Part shown: positions 36,587 through 45,788 of the stretch, one piece after another
Position numbering within the stretch: the stretch's first letter is position 1
Layout: the number at the start of each line of letters is the position of its first letter
NCBI GenBank assembly: GCA_013140455.1
Contig: JABFSU010000081.1
Span: forward strand, 1-50,063
Source of the DNA: Nitrospira sp.
GTDB taxonomy: Bacteria; Nitrospirota; Nitrospiria; Nitrospirales; Nitrospiraceae
DNA length: 50,063 nt
Direction of reading: 5' to 3'
Translations under genes and position numbers: made by a program
The notes under the pieces: generated by a model
Told to the model about the DNA's origin: nothing
The model's input: only the letters and a program-made list of their open reading frames with translations
Database searches by the model: none

Positions 36587-36751
36587 ATGGTTGATGACGA
36601 CGATGACAACTTTGAATTGCCCGACTTGCCCATCTATGACAAGGGACCGCCACCGGATTGCCCGATCTGCGGCGACCCGATGAAGTTTATCGATGGCGAT
36701 TGGGCCTGTGTCGACTGCAATGGTGAGCTGTTGGGGCCTGAGACGGGCTAG
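36587..36751 (+). CDS. Small acidic zinc-ribbon protein (54 residues)
   Basis: Too short for most gene finders. The product opens with an acidic run (MVDDDDDNFELPDLPIYD), followed by CPICG and, about 17 residues later, CVDCNGE. Two CxxC pairs at this spacing form a one-zinc ribbon. The ATG at 36587 has only a weak GAGAAG upstream; ATG 36572 in the same frame is an alternative that adds five residues. It lies just outside the inverted-repeat element. Function unknown. Confidence 0.6.
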   Translation: MVDDDDDNFELPDLPIYDKGPPPDCPICGDPMKFIDGDWACVDCNGELLGPETG

Positions 36752-36792
36752 CCGATGTGCATGGTGATGAGCATGGCACATCGAGAGCTGAT

Positions 36793-36845
36793 GTGAACAG
36801 CCTGCTTCTCCGTCCAGCATCTGTTCATCGCGCAGCACTGTTCAC
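36793..36845. promoter_or_regulatory. Inverted TGAACAG repeats before addB
   Basis: GTGAACAG at 36793-36800 is inverted as CTGTTCA at 36821-36827 and again as CTGTTCAC at 36838-36845, ending 15 bases before the addB start. A stem CGATGTGC/GCACATCG (36753-36760 with 36776-36783) lies just upstream. These may be operator sites for a repair or other regulator. No promoter hexamers are clear. Confidence 0.35.
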
Positions 36846-36860
36846 GCGCTACGGTTTCTG

Positions 36861-39800
36861 ATGCTTCACGTCATCGCCGGTCGTTTTCATCCCTCTCTTG
36901 AAACCGCACTTGTCGAGCAGGTTCGTCTCGCCAAGACGCAGGATCCGTTCGCTCCGCTCGCGATTCTTGTGCCCTCCGCGCCGCTTCTTGCCCGCGTGCG
37001 TCAGGTGCTGGCCGCCGAGCTGCAGGCCACCATCAATATCCACTTCATGACCTTCCATCAGCTGGTGCTCCGTCTGGCGGATGAGCGGCGGAGCCGCCTT
37101 GCGCAATCTCCGTTGCATCTCGTCGACGATATCTTTTTCGAACAGTTGGTCCGGCAGATTGTGCAGGTCCGGCTCTCCAGTTTGGCCCCGCTGCAACAGC
37201 TCGGGCAGTCATCCGGCATGTGGGGTGCGCTCTGGTCGACCATTCGTGACTTGAAAGATGCCGGAGTCGATCCTGCGGTTGCCTTGCGCGGACTTGAAGA
37301 GGGATGCTTCGATCAGGAAGATCAGGCCTGGCTGACGGCATTATTCTCATTGCACGCCGCCGTTCGGGAGGTCGGGAAGACGTTGGGGGTCGGTACTCCG
37401 GACGATCTGGCCGAATCGCTCATCCCGGAAGTTCCTCATTCGCCGTTTCTGACCTCGCTGCGACATGCGTTCTATTATGGATTCTACGATCTGACGCAGG
37501 TGCAGCTGTCTTTGTTTGAGGCTGTCAGCACCGCAGTTCCCACGACGCTGCTGTTTCCCGTTGAACGGGGACCGCAGTGGGGATTTGCGCAACGCTTTTT
37601 CGATCGCTGTATTCAGCCGCGTGCGGCAAACCCTGACCTGATCACGAGACTGGCGGATTCCGATAAGCCAACCTTCGAGGAGCGGATGACGGTATCCGTG
37701 CACAGCGTCATTGGGGCGGAAGAGGAACTGGCCGCGACCTGCCGGAAGATTTTAGATCTGGTCGAGACCAATGGGTATCAGTTTGATGACATTGGGGTGG
37801 TGGCCCGCACATTGGATCCCTATCGGGCTCTCTTGTCGGGTGTCTTTGATCGATATCGCATTCCGTTTTTCTCGACGGCCGGTCGGCCGCTGATGCAGGA
37901 ACCCCTGTGCAAGGTCCTGTTGCAGTTGCTCACATTGCCGCTCAACGATTTCTATCGCACAACGATGCTGGACGTCGTGACCTCTCCGCTCTTTGCTTCG
38001 GATCTCCTCGATCATGAGGCCGCCGGCTATCGTCCGGAACAATGGAAGATAGTGGTGCCGAGCTTACAGATCACCCGCGGAGTCGAAGAGTGGAAGCGAT
38101 TGGAACCGGCTTCCCGAATGACGCTGGAATTGGTGGAAGGCGAAGAGCAGGGTCGAGTGATCGATGGATTGGATATCGCCTCCGATGTGATGACGCTTCT
38201 ATGGCAGGTGGTGTCGGAACTGTTGACCGATTGTTTGGCGCTACCCCAGCGAGGGACGGTCGGTCAATTGATCGAGGCTTCTCGCCAACTGGCCCGCCGG
38301 CATCTGGCTGACCCAAATGGAGTCGAGGCGACCGATCCGGATCCGCTCCAGACCAGGTTGATGACGACATGGACTACCCTCGATGGGGTCTGGACCAAGC
38401 TGGAGGAACTGGATCTTCTTGGGGAGGAGATGTCTTGGGCGGATTTTGTGGAGCTCCTGACCCATACATGTGAACGTACGATCATTCCGTCGGATGAGAC
38501 CGCTCATCGCGGAGTGATCGTCGTCGATGCCATGGCTGCGCGCGGTCTGACCTTCAAGGCGGTGGTCGTCCTGGGGCTGAATGAAAAGCTGTTTCCGCGG
38601 TATATCCGTGAGGATGCGTTTCTTCGCGACCGGCATCGGCGGGTGCTCGACGCGACGCTTGGGTTCAAGATCGATGAAAAGCTTGGTGGGTATGAAGAAG
38701 AAACGCTGCTGTTTGAACTGATCACGCAAGGGGCGAGCCGCCGCTTATTGCTGTCCTATCAGAGGGCTGATGAGGCCGGTCGTGTATTGGCGGTTTCTCC
38801 GTTTCTTGAGGAGTTGCTCACGCGGTCTGGTCTTGACGGGCGATCGACGGAAGCGGTGCCGCGGCGGCTGACGGATCGAGTCGCGCAGCGGCCCACCCTC
38901 CAACGATTGCTTCCGCCAGCCGAACTCGCTCAATGGATGGCGCTGACCGGGCAGGACCCGACGGCTCTCCTGAAGGCGGTCGGTCGCGAGGCGGAGGGAT
39001 TTCGGCATGCTGCCGACGCCTTAGCGGGGATGGAGGACGATGACCCCGTGCTGAATGGGTATGACGGGTTGACCGGCCCGCTTGACGCCTACTGGTCTCG
39101 TGTGCGCGAGCGCGGGTTGGCGCCGACGCCGCTGGAGCGGTATGCACGGTGCCCCTTTCAGTATTTTGCTACCGATGTGTTACGACTGGAACCGGTGCGA
39201 TGGACCCTTTCGCAGGAGCCGGATGCCGCATTGTTGGGCACCCTTTGTCATGCCGCCTTAAAGCGCTGTTACGAGCAGCTTTTGCCGACCGGGTGGCCGG
39301 CCGAGCCGGTCACCGACGACACGATGGAGTGGTGTATTCGCTCGGCCGTGGATCTGGCGGCGCAGGATTGCGAAGCGCGCCATCGGACCGGTCATTACCT
39401 GTTGTGGCAATTGGCAAAGGAGCATGTCGTCACGCTAATCACCGCCGCGGTCGATGCGGATACTGCCGCGTATACCGAGACGCCGTTTATGCCCGTAGGA
39501 TTCGAGCTGGATGCCGAGGGCACGATTACCGAGGTGTTGCCCGATCCGTCTGCGACGCTGAAAATTCGAGGACGCGTCGATCGGATCGACCGGCATCGGG
39601 ATACCGGAGCCATTCGCATCATCGACTACAAATTCAAGACCGGTGGGTCGATGAAGCCGGAGGATCGCAACCTGCTGCAATCTGCCTTGAGGGGGTATCG
39701 CCTTCAGCCTCCGTTGTATGCTCGCTTGCTCATGCCCGGCATGCCTGCGCCAAGCGAGGTGCAATTTATGTTTCTGGCTCCCCAGTGGGAGCCGCCCATT

Positions 39801-40067
39801 GCACGTTCAACATTCGATGTTGCCGCGCTCTCCGGCGAGTCCGGCCGGCAGGTTCAGCAGACGCTGCGCCTGCTCATCACCGGTCTCCAGGCCGGGCGGT
39901 TTTTTATTCTGCCCGACACCTATTGTGAACAGTGTGAATTCCGTGTCATCTGCCGCCGTGAACACCAGCCATCGTGGTGGCGGTCGTATCGATCGGACGA
40001 CGTGAAAGTCCTCAAGAGTCTTCGTCTGCAACGTCTGTCGGAGGAGCCGCGTGGAACTGATTCCTGA
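36861..40067 (+). CDS. addB: AddB-like helicase-nuclease subunit
   Basis: Part of the double-strand-break processing enzyme that prepares DNA ends for RecA. The 1068-residue protein has an inactive-looking superfamily 1 helicase-type N-terminal region (starts LHVIAGRFHP, no classic Walker A). The C-terminal PD-(D/E)XK nuclease includes GRVDRIDR and IIDYKFKTG. Four Cys for an iron-sulfur cluster are visible: one in RCPFQYFA, and three in CEQCEFRVIC, the AddB pattern. The ATG has no strong ribosome site. Its end overlaps the addA-like gene by 17 bases. AddB proteins vary greatly, so the name is by architecture and partner. Confidence 0.88.
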   Translation: MLHVIAGRFHPSLETALVEQVRLAKTQDPFAPLAILVPSAPLLARVRQVLAAELQATINIHFMTFHQLVLRLADERRSRLAQSPLHLVDDIFFEQLVRQIVQVRLSSLAPLQQLGQSSGMWGALWSTIRDLKDAGVDPAVALRGLEEGCFDQEDQAWLTALFSLHAAVREVGKTLGVGTPDDLAESLIPEVPHSPFLTSLRHAFYYGFYDLTQVQLSLFEAVSTAVPTTLLFPVERGPQWGFAQRFFDRCIQPRAANPDLITRLADSDKPTFEERMTVSVHSVIGAEEELAATCRKILDLVETNGYQFDDIGVVARTLDPYRALLSGVFDRYRIPFFSTAGRPLMQEPLCKVLLQLLTLPLNDFYRTTMLDVVTSPLFASDLLDHEAAGYRPEQWKIVVPSLQITRGVEEWKRLEPASRMTLELVEGEEQGRVIDGLDIASDVMTLLWQVVSELLTDCLALPQRGTVGQLIEASRQLARRHLADPNGVEATDPDPLQTRLMTTWTTLDGVWTKLEELDLLGEEMSWADFVELLTHTCERTIIPSDETAHRGVIVVDAMAARGLTFKAVVVLGLNEKLFPRYIREDAFLRDRHRRVLDATLGFKIDEKLGGYEEETLLFELITQGASRRLLLSYQRADEAGRVLAVSPFLEELLTRSGLDGRSTEAVPRRLTDRVAQRPTLQRLLPPAELAQWMALTGQDPTALLKAVGREAEGFRHAADALAGMEDDDPVLNGYDGLTGPLDAYWSRVRERGLAPTPLERYARCPFQYFATDVLRLEPVRWTLSQEPDAALLGTLCHAALKRCYEQLLPTGWPAEPVTDDTMEWCIRSAVDLAAQDCEARHRTGHYLLWQLAKEHVVTLITAAVDADTAAYTETPFMPVGFELDAEGTITEVLPDPSATLKIRGRVDRIDRHRDTGAIRIIDYKFKTGGSMKPEDRNLLQSALRGYRLQPPLYARLLMPGMPAPSEVQFMFLAPQWEPPIARSTFDVAALSGESGRQVQQTLRLLITGLQAGRFFILPDTYCEQCEFRVICRREHQPSWWRSYRSDDVKVLKSLRLQRLSEEPRGTDS

Positions 40068-43000
40068 TCGCCAGGCCCGCAATCTGGCGGAAACGACGTT
40101 TGACCGGAATGTCGTGGTCGTGGCCGGCGCCGGCACCGGCAAGACGACGTTGCTTGTCAATCGATTGGTGCATCTCCTGATCAAGGAACCCCGCCCGGTG
40201 ACCGTCACTCAGATCGTGGCACTGACTTTTACGAATAAGGCGGCCACGGAGATGAAGGTCCGGCTGCGTGAACGGTTGATGATCTTGGCCAATCCGGAAA
40301 CCGAAGCGGCTCGGGTGGTGGATGGCGGGGCGGTGTCGGTCGCTGACTTACGCGCCCGTTACGGTCTCTCCACCGACGAAATCGCCGGCAGAGCCGCGGC
40401 GGCCCTCCATGATCTTGAAAAGGGGCAGATCGGCACGCTGCATAGTTTTGCGGCCCATCTGTTGCGGCTCTACCCCCTTGAGGGTGGGGTGGATCCGGCA
40501 TTTCAGGAAGATGATGGGCTCCGCTTCGAAGAGCATTTTTCGGCGGCATGGGAGATATGGGTCGATCGAGAGTTGAGCCGACAGGGTTCTCATCATCAAT
40601 TGTGGCGCAGGGTATTGGGTCTCGCCACGCTGGACGATGTGCGTTCACTGGCTCGCGCGCTCTGCAGCGAGTTGGTTGATTTGGATGTGTTGCGGACTCA
40701 GATGAATGACGAGAGGCTGAGTCCTGTGCTCGTCGAGTGGGTGCGCCAAACGTATGAACGCGGACAAGTGCTTCTCGATGCCCATGATCGGCCGAAGCGG
40801 CGGAAGATCGAGCAGATGTTGGCTGCCGCCGTGAACTTGATGAAAGCGATTGTCGATCAGGGAGCCGCTGGTATTCAGGCCCTACCCGCTGCTGATCTTG
40901 AATTGCTGAGGAAGGATCTGGGTAACCCCGTTGCCGGATGGGAGAAAGACGATTTTTTAGAAGCCAGTTCAATCATTAATACTGCTCAGCAATATCAATC
41001 TGTTAATAATGATTTCTTTAAGTATACGTTGACTCTTCTTGATCCGCTGGTCTCGGACGTTCGCCTCTCGTTCAGACTGAAAGGATGGGTCTCGTTCGAT
41101 GGGCTGCTTGCCCGGGCGCGCACGTTGTTACGGGATCATCGGGCCATCCGGGAACGGATTAAACAGGACTATCGTGCGGTGCTGGTGGATGAGTTTCAAG
41201 ACACTGACCCCATTCAGTATGAACTCATGCTTGCGATTTCTGAATGTGTGGGCTCTCAGGCCTCGGCATGGGAGACGATGGCCTTAGAGCCAGGCAAGCT
41301 CTTTATCGTGGGGGACCCCAAACAGTCGATCTATGCCTTTCGGCGGGCGGATATCGAGGCGTTCGATCGCGTGGTTCAGAAGATCGAAGCGGATGGGGGA
41401 GTCATTCAGACGCTGACAACGAATTTTCGGAGCGATGCGGCCGTTCTGGGGCCGGTGAATGATGTGTTTGACCGCCTGTTTGAACGGCAACCTCTTGTAC
41501 AACCGGCCAATGTCAGGCTGGAAGTGCAGCCGCAGCGACGTCCCTCTGCCTTCGATGCCGGTGTGCGGGTGCACGTGACGCTTCCGGTGCCGGACGAACG
41601 GGCGTTTGACGCGGCTGGTGCGACCAGGGCGGAAGGGGAAACGCTGGCGCGTTGGCTCTCCGAAGACGTGCTGAGCCGTCCACAGGTCAAGCCCGGGCAT
41701 ATCGCTTTGCTCTTCCGGAAGCTGACGCAGGCCGACACCTATGTAGATGCCTTACGCCGGTATGGACTTCCCTATGTGATCGAAGGCGAAAAACATTTTT
41801 ACCGGCGTCAGGAAGTGATCGATCTAATGAATGTCTTGCGGGTACTGGATCATCCGCATGACGCCGTGGCGCTGGCGGGTGTGCTGCGCAGCCCGTTGGG
41901 AGGGTTGTCGGATCGTGCGCTCTACGAGCTTCGCCAGGCCGAGGGCTTTGAGTATCTTCGAATCGAGTCACTCTCGGCGTGGCAGCATCCTGAGGCAACT
42001 CCTGTTCGTCTGCTGTATGGGCACTTAGCCTGGTTGCATCGACAGGTTGGAGCATTGCCGCTGGCTGAGGTGCTGGAGCTGATCTTCGACCGTCTTCCTC
42101 TTCTCGAAATTGCCGCGGCGTCCTTGCACGGGGAGCAGGCCGTGGTCAATCTTCTCAAGGTGAAACATACCGCCGCAGCCTTGTCTGATCGGCCGCATCT
42201 GACGCTGAGCGGGTTTGTGGACCTGATGGTTGCCAGGCTGGACGAGCAGCCGGATGAGGCCGAGAGTCCTTTGTCGGAGGAATCGTCCAATGCCATTCAG
42301 GTTTTGACGATTCATAAAGCCAAGGGACTGGAGTTTCCCATTGTCGTCTTGCCGGGCCTGCATCAGGGAAGCGGGAGGGAGCGAGGCGTGCCTCTCGTGA
42401 CGTTTGATTGGTCCAGCGGATCGTATGGCCTCTCGCTTGGCGGTGTCCATAATTTCGGCGCGGTGTTGGTGCATGAGAAGCAGAAAGTCCGGGAGGACGC
42501 CGAGCGGCGGCGGGTGCTCTATGTCGGCATGACCAGGGCGAAGGATATGTTAGTGCTGTCCGGAGGGATGACCGGCCGCGCAGCCGGAGAAACCGTCTTA
42601 GGGATGCTGCAAGAGATCGGGGAGGGTGTGGTGGGTGCCTCTGAAACAGCGGCGCTGACGATCGGCGCGTCTGTGATACCTCATCGGACTACGACTGCGC
42701 CATCGCGCAAACGTGCAAGTCGACCCGGTACGGTGGGCCAGGTCACCGGAGTTCTCGATTCTGCCGCCATTGCCACATTATGGAGTGAGCGGGAGGATCG
42801 CTGGAAGAAAGCCTGTCGGACGCCCCGTCATTTAACACCGAGCACAATAGCGCAAGGTGATCTGCCGGGTCGTTTCCGTCCCTCTAAGGATGGAACGGAT
42901 CAAGAAGTAGGGCGGCTGGTCGGGATATTGGCTCACCGCATCCTTGAGCAGTGGGATTTTCACTCGCCTGCTGACGGGCTGCTCGATCGAATCGAGCCGA

Positions 43001-43392
43001 TCACACAGCAGATTATCACTTCTGAACAAGCCGGGCTGATGCCGGCAATTTCAGACTCATTGCGAGAGATCCTCGGCAGCTTTGCACGGTCTGATCTGTA
43101 TCGGCGGCTGGCCTTGGCCACCATTCTTGGCCGTGAAGTGCCGTTCGTCATGTCCTGGGAAGAGGGCCAGATCGTGCACGGTGTCATGGATGTCATCTAC
43201 CGGCTTGACGATCGAATCTGGATTGGGGACTATAAGACCGACACGGTGACGGCGAAGGATGCGCGGGAGCGGGCTGAGCGATATCGATCTCAGATGACGC
43301 TCTATAAAACCGCAGCCCAAAAAAGTGTACAGCTGTCGCAGGTATCTGCCCAGGTGCTGTTTCTCCGTTGCGGGGTTGGAGTTGAACTTTAA
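40051..43392 (+). CDS. addA: AddA-like UvrD-type helicase-nuclease
   Basis: The ATP-driven motor of the same recombination complex. The 1113-residue protein has Walker A AGAGTGKTT (25-33), the UvrD motif LTFTNKAATEM, motif II VDEFQDTDPIQ, IVGDPKQSIYAFRRAD, the late helicase motif TIHKAKGLEFP and YVGMTRAKDML. The C-terminal nuclease has GVMDVIYRLDD and WIGDYKTD. The GTG start is favoured by GGAGGAG a few bases upstream and overlaps the addB end, so the subunits are co-translated. It should form an AddAB enzyme, the functional counterpart of RecBCD. No Chi sequence can be named. Confidence 0.93.
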   Translation: MELIPDRQARNLAETTFDRNVVVVAGAGTGKTTLLVNRLVHLLIKEPRPVTVTQIVALTFTNKAATEMKVRLRERLMILANPETEAARVVDGGAVSVADLRARYGLSTDEIAGRAAAALHDLEKGQIGTLHSFAAHLLRLYPLEGGVDPAFQEDDGLRFEEHFSAAWEIWVDRELSRQGSHHQLWRRVLGLATLDDVRSLARALCSELVDLDVLRTQMNDERLSPVLVEWVRQTYERGQVLLDAHDRPKRRKIEQMLAAAVNLMKAIVDQGAAGIQALPAADLELLRKDLGNPVAGWEKDDFLEASSIINTAQQYQSVNNDFFKYTLTLLDPLVSDVRLSFRLKGWVSFDGLLARARTLLRDHRAIRERIKQDYRAVLVDEFQDTDPIQYELMLAISECVGSQASAWETMALEPGKLFIVGDPKQSIYAFRRADIEAFDRVVQKIEADGGVIQTLTTNFRSDAAVLGPVNDVFDRLFERQPLVQPANVRLEVQPQRRPSAFDAGVRVHVTLPVPDERAFDAAGATRAEGETLARWLSEDVLSRPQVKPGHIALLFRKLTQADTYVDALRRYGLPYVIEGEKHFYRRQEVIDLMNVLRVLDHPHDAVALAGVLRSPLGGLSDRALYELRQAEGFEYLRIESLSAWQHPEATPVRLLYGHLAWLHRQVGALPLAEVLELIFDRLPLLEIAAASLHGEQAVVNLLKVKHTAAALSDRPHLTLSGFVDLMVARLDEQPDEAESPLSEESSNAIQVLTIHKAKGLEFPIVVLPGLHQGSGRERGVPLVTFDWSSGSYGLSLGGVHNFGAVLVHEKQKVREDAERRRVLYVGMTRAKDMLVLSGGMTGRAAGETVLGMLQEIGEGVVGASETAALTIGASVIPHRTTTAPSRKRASRPGTVGQVTGVLDSAAIATLWSEREDRWKKACRTPRHLTPSTIAQGDLPGRFRPSKDGTDQEVGRLVGILAHRILEQWDFHSPADGLLDRIEPITQQIITSEQAGLMPAISDSLREILGSFARSDLYRRLALATILGREVPFVMSWEEGQIVHGVMDVIYRLDDRIWIGDYKTDTVTAKDARERAERYRSQMTLYKTAAQKSVQLSQVSAQVLFLRCGVGVEL

Positions 43393-43405
43393 CAGGAGAT
43401 GAACC

Positions 43406-43819
43406 ATGCGATTCTTTTTTGCGCTGGTAGTACTCTGCGGATTGACCGGCGGCTGTATGAGTCCGGCAAAAGTTCCCGTCACGATTCTGCCGATGCCGAG
43501 TGATATTTCGACGAAGGCGGCTGCCGCCATGACGGAAGGGGATCGTCTCTTCCGGTCAAAAGACTGGGGCGGGGCGGTTCAGTCTTTTCAAACCGCAGTC
43601 TCTGCGCAACCGACCCTGGCGGAGGCGCACTATAACCTGGCGGTATCGCTGGATCGCATCGGCAACAAGACAGAAGCCAAGAAGCATTATCTGGAGGCGG
43701 CGAACCTGGCTCCTGGGAATAAAGTCATCTGGGATTCCCCACCGCTCAGAGAGACCGGACTTAATCACAACCTGCGACAGAAATCCTATCTGGATCCTAC
43801 GCCTGGTCAGCGATTCTAG
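43406..43819 (+). CDS. TPR-containing lipoprotein
   Basis: A 137-residue lipoprotein with a signal peptide ending LTGGC (Cys17). The mature part has one or two tetratricopeptide-type helices pairs, GDRLFRSKDWGGAVQSFQTA and AHYNLAVSLDRIGNKTEAKK, which bind partner proteins. The ATG has AGGAGA a few bases upstream and lies 13 bases after addA, so it may share the addBA transcript by position only. It ends 11 bases before the metallopeptidase-like gene. No specific partner is known. Confidence 0.8.
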   Translation: MRFFFALVVLCGLTGGCMSPAKVPVTILPMPSDISTKAAAAMTEGDRLFRSKDWGGAVQSFQTAVSAQPTLAEAHYNLAVSLDRIGNKTEAKKHYLEAANLAPGNKVIWDSPPLRETGLNHNLRQKSYLDPTPGQRF

Positions 43820-43830
43820 CGAGGTCCGGA

Positions 43831-44202
43831 GTGCGCCAGCGACTGTCGGCGGAGTCTTTTGCCCGTCTTGTTGAACAGGCCATTGCGGACTTGCCTGGCG
43901 AGTACGCGCGGTTGCTCGATGCCGTGGCGGTCGTCGTGGAGGACGAACCCCCTTCCGGCGTGCTGAAAGATCTGGATATTGAGGAGGGAGAGGAACTACT
44001 TGGCCTGTACCAGGGGCTCTCACTGCACGATGAGTCATTTTTTCGTGCCGGAGGCCAGGCTCCGGCGCAGATCTCGCTCTATCGCGGACCGATTATCCGG
44101 CAATGTGACACAGACATGGAGATCGTTCAGGAAATAGGCGACACGCTCGTGCATGAGCTGGGACACCACGTCGGCCTGGATGACGACGAGATGCCCTATT
44201 GA
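43831..44202 (+). CDS. Zincin-like metallopeptidase family protein
   Basis: A 123-residue protein of the small bacterial zincin group. The metal site is HELGHH with His108, Glu109 and His112, followed by GLDDDEM where a third ligand would be expected to be acidic. The preceding part (EDEPPSGVLKD to ISLYRGPI) matches the short family of putative metalloproteases near cell-envelope genes. Activity is not proved. The GTG start has GAGGTCCGG before it. The 3' end overlaps lgt, on the other strand, by seven bases. Confidence 0.85.
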   Translation: MRQRLSAESFARLVEQAIADLPGEYARLLDAVAVVVEDEPPSGVLKDLDIEEGEELLGLYQGLSLHDESFFRAGGQAPAQISLYRGPIIRQCDTDMEIVQEIGDTLVHELGHHVGLDDDEMPY

Positions 44203-45023
44203 GGATGCGGCATTGAACGGGATCGTTCCAGCGACCGTTTGTGATATCCCCACACCAGCATGAACAGCCCCAACATGACCATGGGAGCCGAAAGCATCTG
44301 TCCCATCGTGATCGACCCGAGCACAAAGCCGATGTGTTGGTCGGGCTCTCGAACGAGTTCCACGATCATCCGACTGATACCGTAGCCGGCGATGAACGTC
44401 CAGCACAGCGATCCTGGCGGCGGTGACGTGCGTGCGAGCACCCAGATGATTGTGAACAATAAAATACCTTCCAGTCCTGCCTCATAGAGTTGCGAAGGAT
44501 GGCGGCAGGCCGGGCCTCCTGCCGGGAAGACCATGCACCACTCCACATCGGTCGCCCGTCCGAACAGCTCTCCATTGATGAAGTTTCCGAGCCGGCCGAA
44601 TCCCAGTCCGATCGGCGTCACGGCGGCAGCCAGGTCCGCAATGGTGTAGACCGGCAATCCCTGCCGCTTACTGAACCAGATTAACGCGACGATTGTCCCG
44701 ATGAGGCCGCCATGGAACGACATCCCGCCTTCCCACACGGCGAAAATTTTTAAAGGATTCTGGGCGTAGTAGGAAAAATTATAGAACAACGTGTATCCGA
44801 TACGCCCGCCAAGAAAGACTCCGAACGCGGCGAACACGACCATGTCGTAGATCTGATCCGGCGTGAGAGGAATGTGCTGTTCGCGGACTCTGCGACGAAT
44901 CAAGAAATAGGCGGCGGTCAATCCGATCAGATACATCAAGCCATACCAGCGGAACTGGAGCGGACCGAGATCGAGGAAGACCGGATTGATCTGGGGATAG
45001 GGAAGTGCGGCGAACGAACCCAT
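44196..45023 (-). CDS. lgt: Prolipoprotein diacylglyceryl transferase
   Basis: Transfers diacylglycerol from phosphatidylglycerol to the lipobox cysteine, the first step of lipoprotein maturation. The product is 275 residues from ATG 45023, which has GGAGG five bases upstream and yields the typical N terminus; the frame is open to 45074 without such a site. It is a multi-helix membrane enzyme with the Lgt signature GRLGNFINGELFGR and the conserved HGGLIG segment. It is the first-step partner of the lnt and lol genes near 21.6-28.0 kb. Confidence 0.95.
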   Translation of the reverse strand: MGSFAALPYPQINPVFLDLGPLQFRWYGLMYLIGLTAAYFLIRRRVREQHIPLTPDQIYDMVVFAAFGVFLGGRIGYTLFYNFSYYAQNPLKIFAVWEGGMSFHGGLIGTIVALIWFSKRQGLPVYTIADLAAAVTPIGLGFGRLGNFINGELFGRATDVEWCMVFPAGGPACRHPSQLYEAGLEGILLFTIIWVLARTSPPPGSLCWTFIAGYGISRMIVELVREPDQHIGFVLGSITMGQMLSAPMVMLGLFMLVWGYHKRSLERSRSMPHPQ

Positions 45024-45274
45024 GAGACCTCCAACAGTTGACTGGTCGGGATCATAGGGAAGACGACGTTTCAAAGCAAGGCGAGTGTCACAGGCAGAGT
45101 GATGATAGCCGGAAGGTCAATGCTATGGCTGGTTTGTCGTGATAGGCCCGGGAGTGTAAGATTTCTGTAACGAGTGTGTTGCCGACTGTAGAGAAAACGG
45201 CACCGTTCATGAGACGGTCCTAACCCTGGCAGAAGTGATCGATGAAATTCTGGTGAAATTAAGCAGAATATGAC

Positions 45275-45291
45275 CTGGCACGGTATCTGCT
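45275..45291 (+). promoter_or_regulatory. Sigma-54-type promoter for the YtxH gene
   Basis: CTGGCACGGTATCTGCT matches the RpoN consensus YTGGCACGRNNNTTGCW at all fixed positions but one (C for T before TGC). The -24 GG and -12 GC elements have the right spacing. Transcription would start near 45302, about 58 bases before the YtxH ATG. Confidence 0.65.
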
Positions 45292-45359
45292 GTATCACCA
45301 GGCAGGAGGGCATGAAAGAGACCCTCCACAAACCTTCACCAAGAACCAGGAGGCATGCG

Positions 45360-45620
45360 ATGTCAGAACAGGGAAAGCAGGCAGCCAAGGTCGCCGCGAT
45401 GATTGCCGGTGGAGCTGTGCTTGGAGCAGGGTTGGGATTATTGTTTGCGCCAAAGTCAGGAGCGGAAACTCGTCGCGATATCGGTCGTTATGCCAAGAAG
45501 GCGCAGGTTCAGGCAACGCGCTGGGGCCGCACGGTTCAATCAGGAGTGCAGGACGTGATGAACCGGAGCAAGCAGTTGGTGCAGCGTCGTGAGATGCGAC
45601 CTGTGATTGAGGCAGCGTAA
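45360..45620 (+). CDS. YtxH-domain stress-type protein
   Basis: An 86-residue protein with one N-terminal helix, VAAMIAGGAVLGAGLGLLFAPKSG, the hallmark of the YtxH (gas-vesicle-like) family, followed by a basic, helical tail (RRDIGRYAKKAQVQATRW). YtxH proteins are often induced by general stress; the molecular role is not established. The ATG at 45360 has AGGAGG six bases upstream, and the longer in-frame opening is rejected. The sigma-54 promoter upstream and a long hairpin downstream suggest a one-gene unit. Confidence 0.82.
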   Translation: MSEQGKQAAKVAAMIAGGAVLGAGLGLLFAPKSGAETRRDIGRYAKKAQVQATRWGRTVQSGVQDVMNRSKQLVQRREMRPVIEAA

Positions 45621-45640
45621 GCTTGCTGGCTGAGAGACGC

Positions 45641-45697
45641 AGTTGAAGCTACGGTTGAGCGAGAGGTTCGGACTCCCGCTCAACCTAGGCTTCAGCT
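45641..45697 (+). terminator. Long stem-loop after the YtxH gene
   Basis: Arms 45641-45661 and 45677-45697 pair at 18 of 21 positions, with a perfect eight-base inner stem GTTGAGCG/CGCTCAAC and a 15-base loop. A pyrimidine-rich run TCTTCG follows; there is no long T-tract, so it may stop transcription imperfectly or act as an mRNA 3' end. Confidence 0.55.
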
Positions 45698-45749
45698 TCT
45701 TCGCATTTCAATAGGTCTCATCCATTCCGGTGCGGGCCTGAGCAAGGTG

Positions 45750-45779
45750 TTGCGGCTCAGGCAACATTCCCGCTACACT
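45750..45779 (+). promoter_or_regulatory. Promoter of tRNA-Leu
   Basis: TTGCGG at 45750-45755, an 18-base spacer and TACACT at 45774-45779. Transcription would start near 45786, a few bases before the mature tRNA 5' end. Confidence 0.5.
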
Positions 45780-45788
45780 GCGCGGCAT

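Noticed and set aside
36861..43392. AddAB-like pair as an anti-phage defence system
   Set aside because: Both proteins have the normal AddA/AddB layout with their overlapping gene order, so housekeeping break repair explains them; no toxin, protease or sensor gene accompanies them.
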